DNA of 64,000 nt, from assembly GCF_001718195.1 (NCBI RefSeq), contig NZ_MCNV01000002.1:1-64000 (forward strand), read 5' to 3'. The translations under genes were made by a program, and so were the position numbers. Below, piece after piece: positions 24,774-34,258 of the stretch (its first letter is position 1; every line of letters starts with the position of its first letter). Below the pieces are notes generated by a model that saw only the letters and a list, made by a program, of their open reading frames with translations, did no database searches and was not told the origin of the DNA. Origin of the DNA: Paraburkholderia nodosa (GTDB taxonomy: Bacteria; Pseudomonadota; Gammaproteobacteria; Burkholderiales; Burkholderiaceae).

Positions 24774-25880
24774 ATGCCTTTCGCTTCCCGACTTCGATTG
24801 CTGCCCAGCCTGCTCGCCCTGATTGTCGCGGCCCTCGCGGCAGGCGCGGTTCCAGCCAGCGCCCATGCCGCCGCTCATCGCAGCGTGGCCGAAAGACCCC
24901 ACCACGCAACGGCCACGAAGAAGAAGAAGAGAGTCGCGCACAAGACGAAGCCCGCGCATCGTTCGATGCCCGCCGATGCGCCCTCCACCAAACTCTCCGG
25001 GCCGAAGCGCCGCACCAAACGCGCGAAGCCCAGACATGGGCCGCCACCCGCGCCGCAACACGCCGTGCACGCGAGCGCCAAAAACGCGCACGCTCCTCGC
25101 CTGCTCGCCCGCTGCGGCTTTACGCCGGCGTCGCGCAAGCAGCTCTTTTCGCATGCCGTCTACGTTGTGGACGAAAACACCCACACGCCGCTCTACGCGC
25201 GCCATGCCGACACGGTGGCGCCCATCGCATCGGTGTCGAAGCTCATGACGGCCATCGTCTGGCTCGATAGTGCGCATGCGCCCCTGCAACAGCGGCTCTC
25301 AGTCACGGCCGCCGATCTCGACACGCTCAAATTCACGCATTCGCGCCTCGGCGTGGGCGCGTCGCTCACGCGCGCGAACATGCTGCACGTTGCGCTGATG
25401 TCATCGGAAAACCGTGCGGCTTCGGCGCTCAGCCGCGATTATCCAGGCGGCCAGCCTGCGTTTATCGCGGCAATGAACGCGAAAGCGCAGCGCCTCGGCA
25501 TGAAGCACACGCATTTCGTCAACGCGACGGGACTCTCGCCGCAGAACGTTTCAACCGCGCGCGAACTGGCGAGCCTCGTGCGCGCAGCCGATGGCTACCC
25601 GCTCATTCGCCGCTATTCGATCGATCATGAGGAACGCATGGCCACTGGCCAGGGGCAGTTGCAGTATGTGAACAGCAATCGTCTGGTGCGCTACGGGCAG
25701 GTCCGCGCGAGCGTGCAGAAAACCGGCTTCATCAACGAGTCCGGCCACAATATGGTGATGCGCATGATGGTGCACGGCCGGCGGCCCGTGATCGTCACAA
25801 TGCTAGGGAGCGCCACGCCCGAGGGTTCTCGTCTGGATGGCGTGCGCATCGCGCACTGGCTGTCGTGCTCCTTGCGCTGA
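24774..25880 (+). CDS. D-alanyl-D-alanine endopeptidase (PBP7-like), with cationic linker
   Basis: This periplasmic penicillin-binding protein of the S11 peptidase family cleaves peptide cross-links in murein. Active-site motifs are complete: SVSK (about 153-156), SEN in LMSSENRAA and KTG in VQKTGFINESG. A signal peptide (LLPSLLALIVAALAAGAVPASAHA) precedes an unusual 70-residue segment very rich in Lys, Arg, His and Pro (KKKKRVAHK, KRRTKRAKPRH). Such a segment could bind the anionic cell wall. The start is uncertain: an ATG 57 bp upstream gives a poorer signal peptide, and neither has a clear ribosome binding site. Confidence 0.85.
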   Translation: MPFASRLRLLPSLLALIVAALAAGAVPASAHAAAHRSVAERPHHATATKKKKRVAHKTKPAHRSMPADAPSTKLSGPKRRTKRAKPRHGPPPAPQHAVHASAKNAHAPRLLARCGFTPASRKQLFSHAVYVVDENTHTPLYARHADTVAPIASVSKLMTAIVWLDSAHAPLQQRLSVTAADLDTLKFTHSRLGVGASLTRANMLHVALMSSENRAASALSRDYPGGQPAFIAAMNAKAQRLGMKHTHFVNATGLSPQNVSTARELASLVRAADGYPLIRRYSIDHEERMATGQGQLQYVNSNRLVRYGQVRASVQKTGFINESGHNMVMRMMVHGRRPVIVTMLGSATPEGSRLDGVRIAHWLSCSLR

Positions 25881-25904
25881 GCGAGCGCGCGCGTCAGGAA
25901 TTCT

Positions 25905-26522
25905 TTACATCAACGCCCTGCGCTCGCCGAGCGCATTCCAGCGGCGGATGGCGCGGCTTTCGTGGTCGAAGCCGAGAATGCTCACCGAAGCCGTGTCGAG
26001 ATACAGATGCTCGCCGAGCGCCGCCGAACCGGAAGCCCACCAGCCCCCCAACGCACGCAGGAAATGCGCGTGTGAAAAGAGTGCCACGCGGCCCCGCATG
26101 GCCAGCAGGCCCTCGATTACCGACGCTGCCCGCGCCTGAACCCGCGCGAGATCCTCGCCATGCGCGATGGGCGAATGCCACACGCTCCAGTCGGGTTCGG
26201 TCTTGCGGATATCCGCTGTCTTGAGGCCTTCGTAAATCCCATAGTCCCACTCGTGCAAGTCGGCCGAAATCGTCATCTGGTCGCCGAGGCCCGCGAGCTG
26301 GCAGGTCTCGATGGCCCGCGCCATCGGGCTGCAAAGCACCGCGTCGAAGTGCTGTGCGGCGAGCGACGGCGCCAGCGAGCGCGCCTGCTCGCGTCCGTGA
26401 CCGGTGAGCGCGATATCGGTGCGGCCGGTGTGCTGCCCGGAGAGGCTCCATTCCGTTTCACCATGACGGATCAACCAGACTTCGCGCAGTCCGGAGGACA
26501 CACTGGCAGGATTGGCAGACAT
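25905..26522 (-). CDS. Histidine phosphatase family protein (phosphoglycerate mutase-like)
   Basis: This 205-residue protein has the phosphoglycerate-mutase fold. The catalytic histidine is in WLIRHGETEWS (RHG), a second Arg in GRTDIALTGHG, and the second histidine in ALFSHAHFLRAL. The motif order fits CobC/PhoE-like phosphatases more than true mutases. The substrate is unknown. I chose the ATG at 26522, with GGAG 7 bp upstream; 12 more codons are open ahead of it. It converges on the endopeptidase gene with a 24-bp gap. Confidence 0.82.
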   Translation of the reverse strand: MSANPASVSSGLREVWLIRHGETEWSLSGQHTGRTDIALTGHGREQARSLAPSLAAQHFDAVLCSPMARAIETCQLAGLGDQMTISADLHEWDYGIYEGLKTADIRKTEPDWSVWHSPIAHGEDLARVQARAASVIEGLLAMRGRVALFSHAHFLRALGGWWASGSAALGEHLYLDTASVSILGFDHESRAIRRWNALGERRALM

Positions 26523-26670
26523 CGGGAGCTCCACGTTCGTGCCCCGCGCGGAACACACGGGATGCCTGCAGCATACCTGTTCTGAGGGCTTTTCGCCGTG
26601 CCGCTATCCTCCTGTTGCACATGGCAAAATGAAGGCAGATCGAAAGCGACGAGGCTGTCATGCCGCGCCG

Positions 26671-27191
26671 CTATCTATTTGCAGTCCGTAGTAATGTGTT
26701 TCGGAAAAGATGCGAGATGCCAGGCACGGCAAGCGTTTGCGAAGAATGCGGGGTCGTGACGGAAATGCCGGGCCAGCTCATCATCGCCTGGCCGTGGTTC
26801 TTCAGATAACCCGCACGCGCGTAAAGGCTCGTGCGCTTAGATATCCGGTGATCGTAGCCAAGCTCCACACCCAGCGTCTCGTCGCTAACGCCGTGAATGT
26901 TGCGCTGAATACCGGCGATCTGGATCGCGTCGAACGAGGTGGCCTGAATCGTCGCGCCAACCTCCGTGACGTTATACGCATGCGCGGTGCCGAGCGCAGC
27001 AGCGAGTGAATGCGACGGTGGCGTTTTCGGCCTCGCATACGAATAGTTCGCCTGCAGCCGCCGTTGTTCAGGTACTGGAAGAACGTGTCGGCCACGCCGT
27101 AGAGCGTCACGCTCGTCTGGGCGCAAGCGGCGCTCGCGGCCATTGCGAACGTCGCGCCCATCACACCCTGGCTAATCAGCTTCAAACGCAT
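26671..27191 (-). pseudogene. Remnant of a Gram-negative porin
   Basis: The first 40 residues are a porin signal peptide and first strand (MRLKLISQGVMGATFAMAA, then TSVTLYGVADTFFQYL). The reading frame then shifts, and another frame continues with late strands of the same family (LQANYSYARPK, LGYDHRISKRTSLYARAGYL), ending at GISHLF, where a porin would normally stop. Roughly two thirds of a 350-400 residue porin is missing between the halves, and the final stop codon is also lost. The gene cannot make a functional barrel. Confidence 0.8.
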
Positions 27192-27259
27192 GCATGTCTC
27201 CTCTTCTATTGTCGGTATCCGCTCGTTGGCGGAATGGATTGCACTGCGAATTACCAGGA

Positions 27260-27639
27260 ACCCGGCCGAGATAATCTTTCGGTCGAATCGGGTACGCGGA
27301 TGTCAGCGCGCCCCGCAGCCCTCCTTTGTGGGCTGCAGCGACAGAAAGCCCGCCTCGCGCGATGCGCGTCGAAACGTTGCGCCTGAGCAGCGCGTGCGAG
27401 AGCGTGGCCAGCGCGAACCCGACCGGCACCTGCAAAAGCACCTGGAGACCGAACAGCCAGCCTGCGCGTGCGGGCGGCAAGCCCAGTCCGAGGCGGAAAT
27501 ACACGGGCATCCACGTGATGCCGCAGGCGACGACTGCATAGCCCGCGAACGACTGGAACAAGACGGTCAGCACCGTGGCGCTGCCCAAGTGCGAGCGCAG
27601 CACACGCCAGCCGGGCGTGACCGCGCGCTGCGCATGGCG
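27260..27639 (-). pseudogene. Fragment of an MFS transporter
   Basis: About 120 codons read as part of the second half of a major facilitator protein: VLFQSFAGYAVVACGITWMPVYF, then RAGWLFGLQVLLQVPVGFALATLSHALLRR, which is two to three membrane segments. There is no start region, no first half and no proper C-terminus. The fragment is squeezed between the porin remnant and the LuxR remnant. Confidence 0.6.
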
Positions 27640-28053
27640 AGCCACGAAGGCTTCGTGCGCGCGTTCCTCGATGAAGGCGAAGCATTGATGCGCCTGCTTG
27701 ACGCATGGGCCGAGCGCGGTCCCACGCAAATCGGCTCGCTTGGCGTGGTGCCCGCGTTCGTCGCGCAGTTGCTGGACGGCGTGGCGCCCGCCCGCGCGCG
27801 CATGGCGGACTCAACGGGTGCCGCCGATCTTTCGCCCTACGCCGCGGACTCTCCCGCCGACGCGCTCATGGCGCGCGAACTGGACGTGCTAAGGATGCTT
27901 TCGGCCGGCCACCGCAACCGCGTGATCGCGGAGAAGCTGTTCGTCTCCGAACTGACGGTGAAGTCGCATCTTCGCAAGATCAACGCCAAGCTCGGCGCGG
28001 GCAATCGTACCCAGGCAGTCGCCATCGACCCTCCGAAAGGGCTGATTCCTTGA
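27634..28053 (+). pseudogene. C-terminal fragment of a MalT-type LuxR regulator
   Basis: The frame encodes the end of a large ATP-dependent LuxR-family activator. The opening residues (FVRAFLDEGEALMRLL) resemble the helical repeat end of MalT-like proteins. A complete LuxR helix-turn-helix follows (LMARELDVLRMLSAGHRNRVIAEKLF, VSELTVKSHLRKINAKL). The normal protein is about 900 residues, so more than 80 percent is gone. The ATG at 27634 is internal to the ancestral gene. Expression as an isolated DNA-binding domain is possible in principle, but nothing shows it. Confidence 0.6.
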
Positions 28054-28105
28054 TTGTGGATCTCGCCGGCCTGAGCGCAGAACGCGCCACGCGCGGACAG
28101 CATGA

Positions 28106-28133
28106 CGCCGCCGCCCCTTTCGAGGCGGCGGCG
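28106..28133. terminator. GC-rich hairpin downstream of csbD
   Basis: CGCCGCCGCC at 28106-28115 pairs with GGCGGCGGCG at 28124-28133 around an 8-base loop. It lies 21 bp beyond the csbD stop, so it could end that transcript, but no T-run follows on the minus strand. Confidence 0.4.
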
Positions 28134-28154
28134 CGGTGGGTTAGCGATCGTTTA

Positions 28155-28352
28155 TCAGTGATGGCGCTTCGTGTCCTTCTCCACGTCCTTTGCGGCCTCC
28201 TTCATGTCACCAACGTTCTTGCGTGCCTGGCCAGCACCCTGCTGGAGGTCCCCCTTCACTTCGCGCGCCGGGTTGTCGGTTGCGCGGCCTACGGCCTCAT
28301 TGACCTTGCCCTTCATCTTTTCAGCCGTGCCCTTCACCTGGTCCTTGTTCAT
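28155..28352 (-). CDS. CsbD-family small stress protein
   Basis: This 65-residue, highly charged, probably unstructured or helical protein belongs to the CsbD/YjbJ family. The diagnostic start MNKDQVKGTAEKMKGKVNEA is complete, followed by two more Gly-Lys repeats and a KRHH end. The family is induced by general stress but has no assigned activity. GGAG lies 8 bp before the ATG. It is 104 bp downstream of cyoD on the same strand and may be read separately. Confidence 0.9.
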   Translation of the reverse strand: MNKDQVKGTAEKMKGKVNEAVGRATDNPAREVKGDLQQGAGQARKNVGDMKEAAKDVEKDTKRHH

Positions 28353-28456
28353 GGTCACACTCCACGTAAAAGCGACGGTGTGTCGCGACGCTTCACATAG
28401 CGCATGCACCGTGCCCGCGGTTCCGGCGCCCGTATTCGGGGACGCAACGTCACACG

Positions 28457-28831
28457 TCAGTCGTGCTCCATGGCGCGGTCGATCGAGATCTGCGTGGGCA
28501 TCATGTTGACGTTTGCGTTGTGCATGACCCACAGCGAAAGCCCGACGATCACCGCGATCAGGAACGCCGTGCAGATGAAGATGCCCGTGTTGGCGCGCTG
28601 GCTGCGCGATGCGCCGATATGCAGGAAATACACGAGTTGCACGATGAGCTGCGCGATGCAGAGCACGACGATGGCCGCAAGCCCGAAGGCCGGCGAAACG
28701 ACTCGAAACATCACCACGCCGAACGACGCGAGCGTCAGCACGAGCGAGAGCACCGTGCCGATCATGTAGCCCTTGAAACTGCCGTGCGACGCGTCATGCA
28801 CGGCGTGGTGGGTGGCATGGGACTGGCTCAC
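28457..28831 (-). CDS. cyoD: Cytochrome bo3 ubiquinol oxidase subunit IV
   Basis: This 124-residue small subunit of the bo3 quinol oxidase has three membrane segments, with the family core [20 protein letters not shown] and [12 protein letters not shown]. It starts with GTG at 28831, which overlaps the cyoC stop codon by 4 bp (GTGA). The longer open frame ahead of it does not resemble the family. The subunit helps assemble the CuB centre of subunit I. It is the last gene of cyoABCD; a cyoE haem O synthase gene, often next, is not in this window. Confidence 0.92.
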   Translation of the reverse strand: MSQSHATHHAVHDASHGSFKGYMIGTVLSLVLTLASFGVVMFRVVSPAFGLAAIVVLCIAQLIVQLVYFLHIGASRSQRANTGIFICTAFLIAVIVGLSLWVMHNANVNMMPTQISIDRAMEHD

Positions 28832-29439
28832 AGGAAACCTCGCAGGTAAACAAACGTAAATACACAGATCCACACGAGATCGAGAAAGTGCCAAAAGAGG
28901 CTCAGGCAGGCGAGGCGGCGGCGGACCGTGCCGGTCAGACCGAACTTGAAGGTCTGGTGCATCATGATCGCGATCCACAACAGACCCGCCGTGACGTGCA
29001 GCCCGTGCGTGCCGACCAGTGTGAAGTACGCCGAAAGGTAGGCGCTCGTCCCGGGCCCCGCCCCATCGGCGATGAGCTTGGCGAACTCGTTCACCTCCAT
29101 CGCGACGAAGCCCGCCCCGAACAGGAATGTGACGGCGAGCCAGACGATCACCTGTCCGCGCCGCTGCGCGTAGAGATTCAGCATGGCCATGCCGAAGGTG
29201 ACGCTGCTCGCAAGCAGCAGCAGCGTTTCACCGAGCACGTAAGGCAGTTCGAATAGTTCCTTCGCGCCCGGACCGCCTGCCGTCGCATTCGCGAGCACGC
29301 CGAACGTGGCGAAGAGCGTCGCGAAGATGAGGCAGTCGCTCATCAGGTAGATCCAGAAGCCCAGCGTGGTTCTGGTGCTGTCGTCGTGATCATGACCATG
29401 GGCATGACCATGGGCGTGAGTAGTAGCAGCGTGAGCCAT
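28828..29439 (-). CDS. cyoC: Cytochrome bo3 ubiquinol oxidase subunit III
   Basis: This 203-residue haem-copper oxidase subunit III has five membrane segments ([21 protein letters not shown] first, then [18 protein letters not shown]). The cytoplasmic start is rich in histidine ([20 protein letters not shown]), more than in E. coli CyoC, and could bind metal. The gene follows cyoB after 3 bp and overlaps cyoD. Confidence 0.95.
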   Translation of the reverse strand: MAHAATTHAHGHAHGHDHDDSTRTTLGFWIYLMSDCLIFATLFATFGVLANATAGGPGAKELFELPYVLGETLLLLASSVTFGMAMLNLYAQRRGQVIVWLAVTFLFGAGFVAMEVNEFAKLIADGAGPGTSAYLSAYFTLVGTHGLHVTAGLLWIAIMMHQTFKFGLTGTVRRRLACLSLFWHFLDLVWICVFTFVYLRGFL

Positions 29440-29442
29440 GGT

Positions 29443-31452
29443 TTATGCCATCTCCTCGATGTGCTCGGATTGATCGAAACGCTGGATGCCGAGTTGCCTG
29501 AAGCGCGCGTTCTCGATGCGCTCGACCTCGGCGGCGGGGACCCAGTAATCCACGTCCTGGTTGTAGGTGCGCGCGATGAACGTGGCGATCATGCCGATGA
29601 GTCCCGCCGCCGCGAACAGCCACATGTGCCACACGATCGCAAAGCCGAACAGCAGGCTGAACGCGGCGATGATGAAGCCCGCGCCGGTGTTGCGCGGCAT
29701 ATGGATATCCTCGTACTTCGCCGGCTGCACGTAGGCGCGGCCCGCTTCCTTGTTGTCCCAGTGCTGCTCCGTCGAAGTGATCTCCGGCAGCACGGCGAAG
29801 TTGTAGAACGGCGCAGGCGAAGCGGTCGACCACTCGAGGCTGCGGCCATCCCACGGGTCGCCGGTCACGTCGCGGTTGGCCTCGCGATCGCGCAGGCTCA
29901 CCACGATCTGCACGATGAACGAGAGAATGCCGAGGCCCACGAACACCGCGCCCACGAGCGCCACCACGAGCCACGGATGCCACTCGGCCACCTCATAATG
30001 ATTCATGCGGCGCGTCATGCCTTCGAAGCCGAGGATGTAGAGCGGCGTGAACGCGAGCCAGTAGCCAATCAGCCAGCACCAGAACGACACCTTGCCCCAG
30101 AACTCGTTGAGCGTGAAGCCGAACACCTTGGGGAACCAGAAGCTCACGCCCGCCAGACAGCCGAATACCACCCCGCCGATGATCACGTTATGGAAGTGCG
30201 CAACGAGAAAGAGCGAGTTGTGCAGCACGAAGTCCGCGCCCGGCACGGCCAGCAGCACGCCGGTCATGCCGCCCACGGCGAACGTCACCATGAAGCCGAT
30301 GGTCCAGAGCGTGGCGCTGTGATAGCGGATGCGCCCGCGATACATCGTGAAGAGCCAGTTGAAGAGCTTCACGCCGGTCGGGATCGAAATGACCGTGGTC
30401 ATGATGCCGAAGAACGCATTGACGTTCGCGCCCGAGCCCATCGTGAAGAAGTGGTGCAGCCACACGAAGAACGAGAGGATGCCGATCGACGACGTGGCGT
30501 AGACCATCGACTTGTAGCCGAACAGCGGCTTGCCCGAGAACGTCGCGATGATTTCCGAGTACGCACCGAACGCAGGCAGGATGAGGATGTAGACCTCCGG
30601 GTGACCCCAGACCCAGATCAGGTTGATGTACATCATCGCGTTGCCGCCCAGCTCGTTCGTGAAGAAGTGCATGTCGAAGTAGCGGTCCATCGTGAGCAGC
30701 GCGAGCGTGGCGGTGAGCACCGGGAACACCGCGACGATCAGGATGTTGGTGATGAACGCCGTCCACACGAACACCGGCATCTGCATCATCTTCATGCCCG
30801 GCGCGCGCATGCGCAGGATCGTGACGATGAAGTTGATGCCCGAGAGCGTGGTGCCGAGACCCGATAGCTGCAGCGACCATATGTAGTAGTCCATACCGAC
30901 TGTCGGACTATAGCCAAGCTCCGATAGCGGCGGATACGCCACCCAGCCCGTGGCCGCGAAATCGCCCACGAACATGGAGACCATCACGAGCACCGCGCCC
31001 ACGACCGAAAGCCAGAAGGAGAGCGAGTTGACGAACGGATAGGCCACGTCGCGCGCGCCGACCTGCAGGGGCACGACCACGTTCATCAAGCCGAGAATGA
31101 GCGGCGTCGCCACGAAGAAGATCATGATGACGCCGTGCGCCGTGAAGATCTGGTCGTAGTGATGCGGCGGCAGATAGCCCGCGGCGTCGCCATACGCGAG
31201 CGCCTGTTGCGCGCGCATCATGATCGCATCGGCGAAACCGCGCAGCAGCATGACGACCGCGAGAATGATGTACATGACACCGATGCGCTTGTGATCGACC
31301 GACGTGATCCACTCACGCCACAAATAGCCCCACTTGCCCGCGATCGTGATCGCGGCGAGCAAGGCGAGGCCGCCGAGCGCCACGACGGCGCCCGTGCCCA
31401 TGATGATCGGCTCGTGCCAGGGAACGGCGTCGAGCGTGAGTTTTCCGAACAT
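29443..31452 (-). CDS. cyoB: Cytochrome bo3 ubiquinol oxidase subunit I
   Basis: This 669-residue catalytic subunit, with about fifteen membrane segments, reduces oxygen to water and pumps protons, using haem b, haem o3 and CuB. The low-spin haem ligand His is in [11 protein letters not shown]. The CuB histidine and the cross-linked Tyr are in [14 protein letters not shown], and the two further CuB histidines are in [10 protein letters not shown]. The second haem pair is in [15 protein letters not shown]. All redox ligands are present and the length is right. It follows cyoA after 7 bp. Confidence 0.96.
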   Translation of the reverse strand: MFGKLTLDAVPWHEPIIMGTGAVVALGGLALLAAITIAGKWGYLWREWITSVDHKRIGVMYIILAVVMLLRGFADAIMMRAQQALAYGDAAGYLPPHHYDQIFTAHGVIMIFFVATPLILGLMNVVVPLQVGARDVAYPFVNSLSFWLSVVGAVLVMVSMFVGDFAATGWVAYPPLSELGYSPTVGMDYYIWSLQLSGLGTTLSGINFIVTILRMRAPGMKMMQMPVFVWTAFITNILIVAVFPVLTATLALLTMDRYFDMHFFTNELGGNAMMYINLIWVWGHPEVYILILPAFGAYSEIIATFSGKPLFGYKSMVYATSSIGILSFFVWLHHFFTMGSGANVNAFFGIMTTVISIPTGVKLFNWLFTMYRGRIRYHSATLWTIGFMVTFAVGGMTGVLLAVPGADFVLHNSLFLVAHFHNVIIGGVVFGCLAGVSFWFPKVFGFTLNEFWGKVSFWCWLIGYWLAFTPLYILGFEGMTRRMNHYEVAEWHPWLVVALVGAVFVGLGILSFIVQIVVSLRDREANRDVTGDPWDGRSLEWSTASPAPFYNFAVLPEITSTEQHWDNKEAGRAYVQPAKYEDIHMPRNTGAGFIIAAFSLLFGFAIVWHMWLFAAAGLIGMIATFIARTYNQDVDYWVPAAEVERIENARFRQLGIQRFDQSEHIEEMA

Positions 31453-31459
31453 GGTGTGA

Positions 31460-32494
31460 TTACTCCGCTGCCAGGATGGCGCTACGGTTGAGCGTGAGCG
31501 CCGGGGCGCCTGTGCCAGGGACTGCGCTGGGGGCTGTGCCCGGGACCGCGGGGACCGTGCCGCAAATCGGGTTGCCGTGCACGTCCCGCATGTATTTGCC
31601 GACCACGCCGTCGAACAGGCCCGGCGCGACGTTCGAATAGAGCGTCACTGGGGTCTTTTCGCCGGGCAACGCGAGCTGTTCGTAGGCCGCCCGGCTCAGC
31701 ATCGTGGGCGATGCCTTCGCCTGCGCGATCCAGGCGTCGAAGTCGGCGCGGCTCTTGGCCAGCGTTTCGAAATGCATGTCGGAGAAGCCCGGGCCGCTGA
31801 ATGCCGCCGACCGGCCCGCGTAGATGCCGGGCTCGTTCGCGATGAGATGCAGCTTCGTCTGCATGGCCGGCATCGCATACACCTGACTGCCCAGCTGCGG
31901 GATGAAGAACGAATTCATCAGCGACTCGGCGGTGAGGTTGAACTCGACGGGCGTATCCACGGGAATCGCCAGCTGGTTCACAGAGGCCACGCCGTAATCC
32001 GGATAGATGAAGAGCCACTTCCAGTTGAGCGCAACCACGTCCACGCGCACGGGTTTCGTCTGCGATTCGATCGGGCGATACGGGTCGAGTGAATGCGTCG
32101 TGCGCCAGATCAGCACGGCGAGCGTGAGCACGATCACGCAGGGAATCGTCCACACCACTACTTCGATGACCGTGGAATGCGACCAGCGCGGCGCGTAAGT
32201 CGCGTTCGGGTTGGAGGCGCGGTAGCGCCACGCGAACCACAGCGTGAGCACGATCACTGGGATCACGACGAGCAGCATCAACCCGAGCGCGATCAGGATC
32301 AGGTTCTTTTCCTGCACGCCGATGTCGCCCTTCGGGGCGAGCAGCGCCATGTTGCAGCCGCTGAGCAGCACGAGCGGGATGCCCGCCGCGCTGAGAGCGG
32401 CGCGCCGCAGAAAGCGGGTAACGAAGAGTGGACGGGATGAAGAAGGCGGGCCGGCGGTAGCGGCCCGCCCCGAGCGAGGGTCTGGATTGCGCAT
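31460..32494 (-). CDS. cyoA: Cytochrome bo3 ubiquinol oxidase subunit II
   Basis: This 344-residue lipoprotein subunit of the quinol oxidase has the lipobox VLLSGC and two membrane segments, then a cupredoxin-like periplasmic domain with [15 protein letters not shown] and GPGFSDMHF. The CuA cysteines of cytochrome c oxidases are absent, as expected for a quinol oxidase. The C-terminus carries an extra Pro/Ala/Gly tail ([19 protein letters not shown]). I chose the ATG at 32494, preceded by GGAA; an ATG 39 bp upstream is less likely. It is the first gene of cyoABCD and is divergent from the MocR gene across 172 bp that contain an inverted repeat. Confidence 0.93.
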   Translation of the reverse strand: MRNPDPRSGRAATAGPPSSSRPLFVTRFLRRAALSAAGIPLVLLSGCNMALLAPKGDIGVQEKNLILIALGLMLLVVIPVIVLTLWFAWRYRASNPNATYAPRWSHSTVIEVVVWTIPCVIVLTLAVLIWRTTHSLDPYRPIESQTKPVRVDVVALNWKWLFIYPDYGVASVNQLAIPVDTPVEFNLTAESLMNSFFIPQLGSQVYAMPAMQTKLHLIANEPGIYAGRSAAFSGPGFSDMHFETLAKSRADFDAWIAQAKASPTMLSRAAYEQLALPGEKTPVTLYSNVAPGLFDGVVGKYMRDVHGNPICGTVPAVPGTAPSAVPGTGAPALTLNRSAILAAE

Positions 32495-32584
32495 GTCTGG
32501 TTCCAAGGTTGACGTTCGCGCAAACCCATCCATACGTGCTCACTCTGCTGCCGCACGAGCGGCCTTGGAGGGCCGCCGCAGAAG

Positions 32585-32607
32585 CCATACATAGCCTATA
32601 TGTATGG
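32585..32607. promoter_or_regulatory. Inverted repeat between cyoA and the MocR gene
   Basis: CCATACATA at 32585-32593 and TATGTATGG at 32599-32607 form a perfect 9-bp inverted repeat with a 5-bp spacer. Related partial copies (CCATACGTG at 32530, GCATACATCCG at 32649) flank it, as seen at many MocR-type promoters, where the regulator binds repeats between divergent genes. It is the best candidate operator for the MocR protein and could also affect cyoA. Confidence 0.65.
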
Positions 32608-32666
32608 ATTTACGCGCTTCATGCACGCATGCTAGAGTAAGACATGACGCATACATCCGCGACAGA

Positions 32667-34061
32667 ATGACACACGACCAACCTGCTGAAAGCGCCGGAG
32701 ATATCAATGCATGGGCCACGGCGATGCAGTCCGGCAACGGCCCGCGCTACCTGCGGCTGGCCGATTTCATCGAAGCCGCGGTGGCGCATGGCACGCTGCG
32801 CCCCGGCGAGCGCGTGCCCGCGCAGCGCAGTCTCGCCACCCTGCTTGCGGTCGATCTGACCACCGTCACGCGCGGCTTCAACGAAGCCCGGCGGCGCGGC
32901 CTGATCGAGGCGCGCGGGCCGCTGGGCACCTTCATCGCCGCGCCGCGCGCCGAGCTGCTCCAACGCGTGGATCTCAGCATGAACATCCCGCCTGCGCCCG
33001 CCGACCTCGACATGAACGCGCTGTTGCGCGAAGGCATGGCGCGCGTGCTGGTGCGCAGCGACGCCGATCTGCTCATGACTTACCACATGGGCGGCGGCGG
33101 CCGCGCCGACTGGCAGGCGGGCGCGAAGTGGCTGCAGCCCGTGCTCGGCCACGTGGCGCCCGATCGCGTGGTGGTCTGTCCCGGCGCGCAGGCGGCGCTG
33201 GCCGCGCTGATCCTCGCCTTCACGCAGCCGGGCGAGGTCATCCTCGCCGAGCCGCTGCTCTATCCGGGCCTGCCGCACGCGGCGGCACAACTGGGCCGCC
33301 GCATCGCCCCCGTTGCCGTGGATGACCACGGCATGCGCCCCGACGCGCTCGAAGCGGCTTGCCGCAAGCACGCGGCGCGTTTCATCTACGTGAACCCCAC
33401 GTTGCAGAACCCGACGACGGCGACCATGCCGGAGCCACGCCGTCTGGAAATCCTGCGGGTGGCGCAGCGCTGCGGCGCGTTGATCGTCGAAGACGATCCT
33501 TACTGGCGTTTCGCGCCCGATGCGCCAGCGCCATTTGCCCGGCTCGCGCCCGCTCAGGTCTGCTATCTCGCGACGCTTTCCAAGACGCTCTCGCCCGGCC
33601 TGCGCACGGCTTATCTCGCGCTGCCCGACGAAGACGCGCACACCCGCCTCGTGACCGCGCTGCGCACGTTCTCGCTGATGGCCGCGCCGCTCACCAACGC
33701 GCTCGCCACACACTGGATCGAGGAAGGCGTGGCCGAGCAGATCTTCGCGGACGTGAAGGCCGAAGCGCGCGAGCGCCAGCGCATCGCGGCGCATACGCTG
33801 GGATCGTCGGCGGGCGCGGGCATTCACCTCTGGTACGCGTTGCCGCGCTACTGGCAGGCGCGCGAACTGGCGGCGGCCGCGAGCACCGAGGGCCTCGCCG
33901 TGGCGCCCTCCACGGCGTTTCAGCAAGGCCCGGAAACCGCGAACGCGATCCGCATTTCTCTCGGCGCGACGGGCGGGCGCGAACAATTGCAGGCCGCGCT
34001 GCGCAAGCTCTCGGCGCTGCTCGCGAACGACCGCAGCGCGCAGGCGCAAGTCATCGTGTGA
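32667..34061 (+). CDS. MocR-type (GntR/aminotransferase) regulator
   Basis: This 464-residue fusion has an N-terminal GntR winged helix (ERVPAQRSLATLLAVDLTTVTRGF, about 48-71) joined to a fold-type I aminotransferase-like domain that binds pyridoxal phosphate. The PLP lysine is in ATLSKTLSPGLRTAYL, and VVCPGAQAAL and IVEDDPYWRF are further fold signatures. MocR proteins use PLP or an aldimine as effector, and many control vitamin B6 or amino-compound genes. I chose the ATG at 32667; earlier in-frame ATGs overlap the inverted repeat. The class I aldolase gene lies 197 bp downstream on the same strand and may be a target. Confidence 0.88.
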   Translation: MTHDQPAESAGDINAWATAMQSGNGPRYLRLADFIEAAVAHGTLRPGERVPAQRSLATLLAVDLTTVTRGFNEARRRGLIEARGPLGTFIAAPRAELLQRVDLSMNIPPAPADLDMNALLREGMARVLVRSDADLLMTYHMGGGGRADWQAGAKWLQPVLGHVAPDRVVVCPGAQAALAALILAFTQPGEVILAEPLLYPGLPHAAAQLGRRIAPVAVDDHGMRPDALEAACRKHAARFIYVNPTLQNPTTATMPEPRRLEILRVAQRCGALIVEDDPYWRFAPDAPAPFARLAPAQVCYLATLSKTLSPGLRTAYLALPDEDAHTRLVTALRTFSLMAAPLTNALATHWIEEGVAEQIFADVKAEARERQRIAAHTLGSSAGAGIHLWYALPRYWQARELAAAASTEGLAVAPSTAFQQGPETANAIRISLGATGGREQLQAALRKLSALLANDRSAQAQVIV

Positions 34062-34258
34062 CGGCGCTTGCCGCGCGTCTGCCCTGGCACCGCAATTGCT
34101 ACGGGTTATCGTTTCCCCTCTTCAGCGCGGCTGCGCGGCCATGCCCACATAATGGCAAAGACGCGGCGCAGCGGCGCAAGTACACTCGTCGCAGCAGGCG
34201 GCGACCCGATTCGAGTAACCGCGCCCGCAAGGGCGCCCCAAATACGGGAGATACGACG

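Noticed and set aside
27634..28053. Functional small LuxR regulator
   Set aside because: The helix-turn-helix is complete, but the upstream residues continue a MalT-like repeat domain without a real start, and both neighbours are remnants too.
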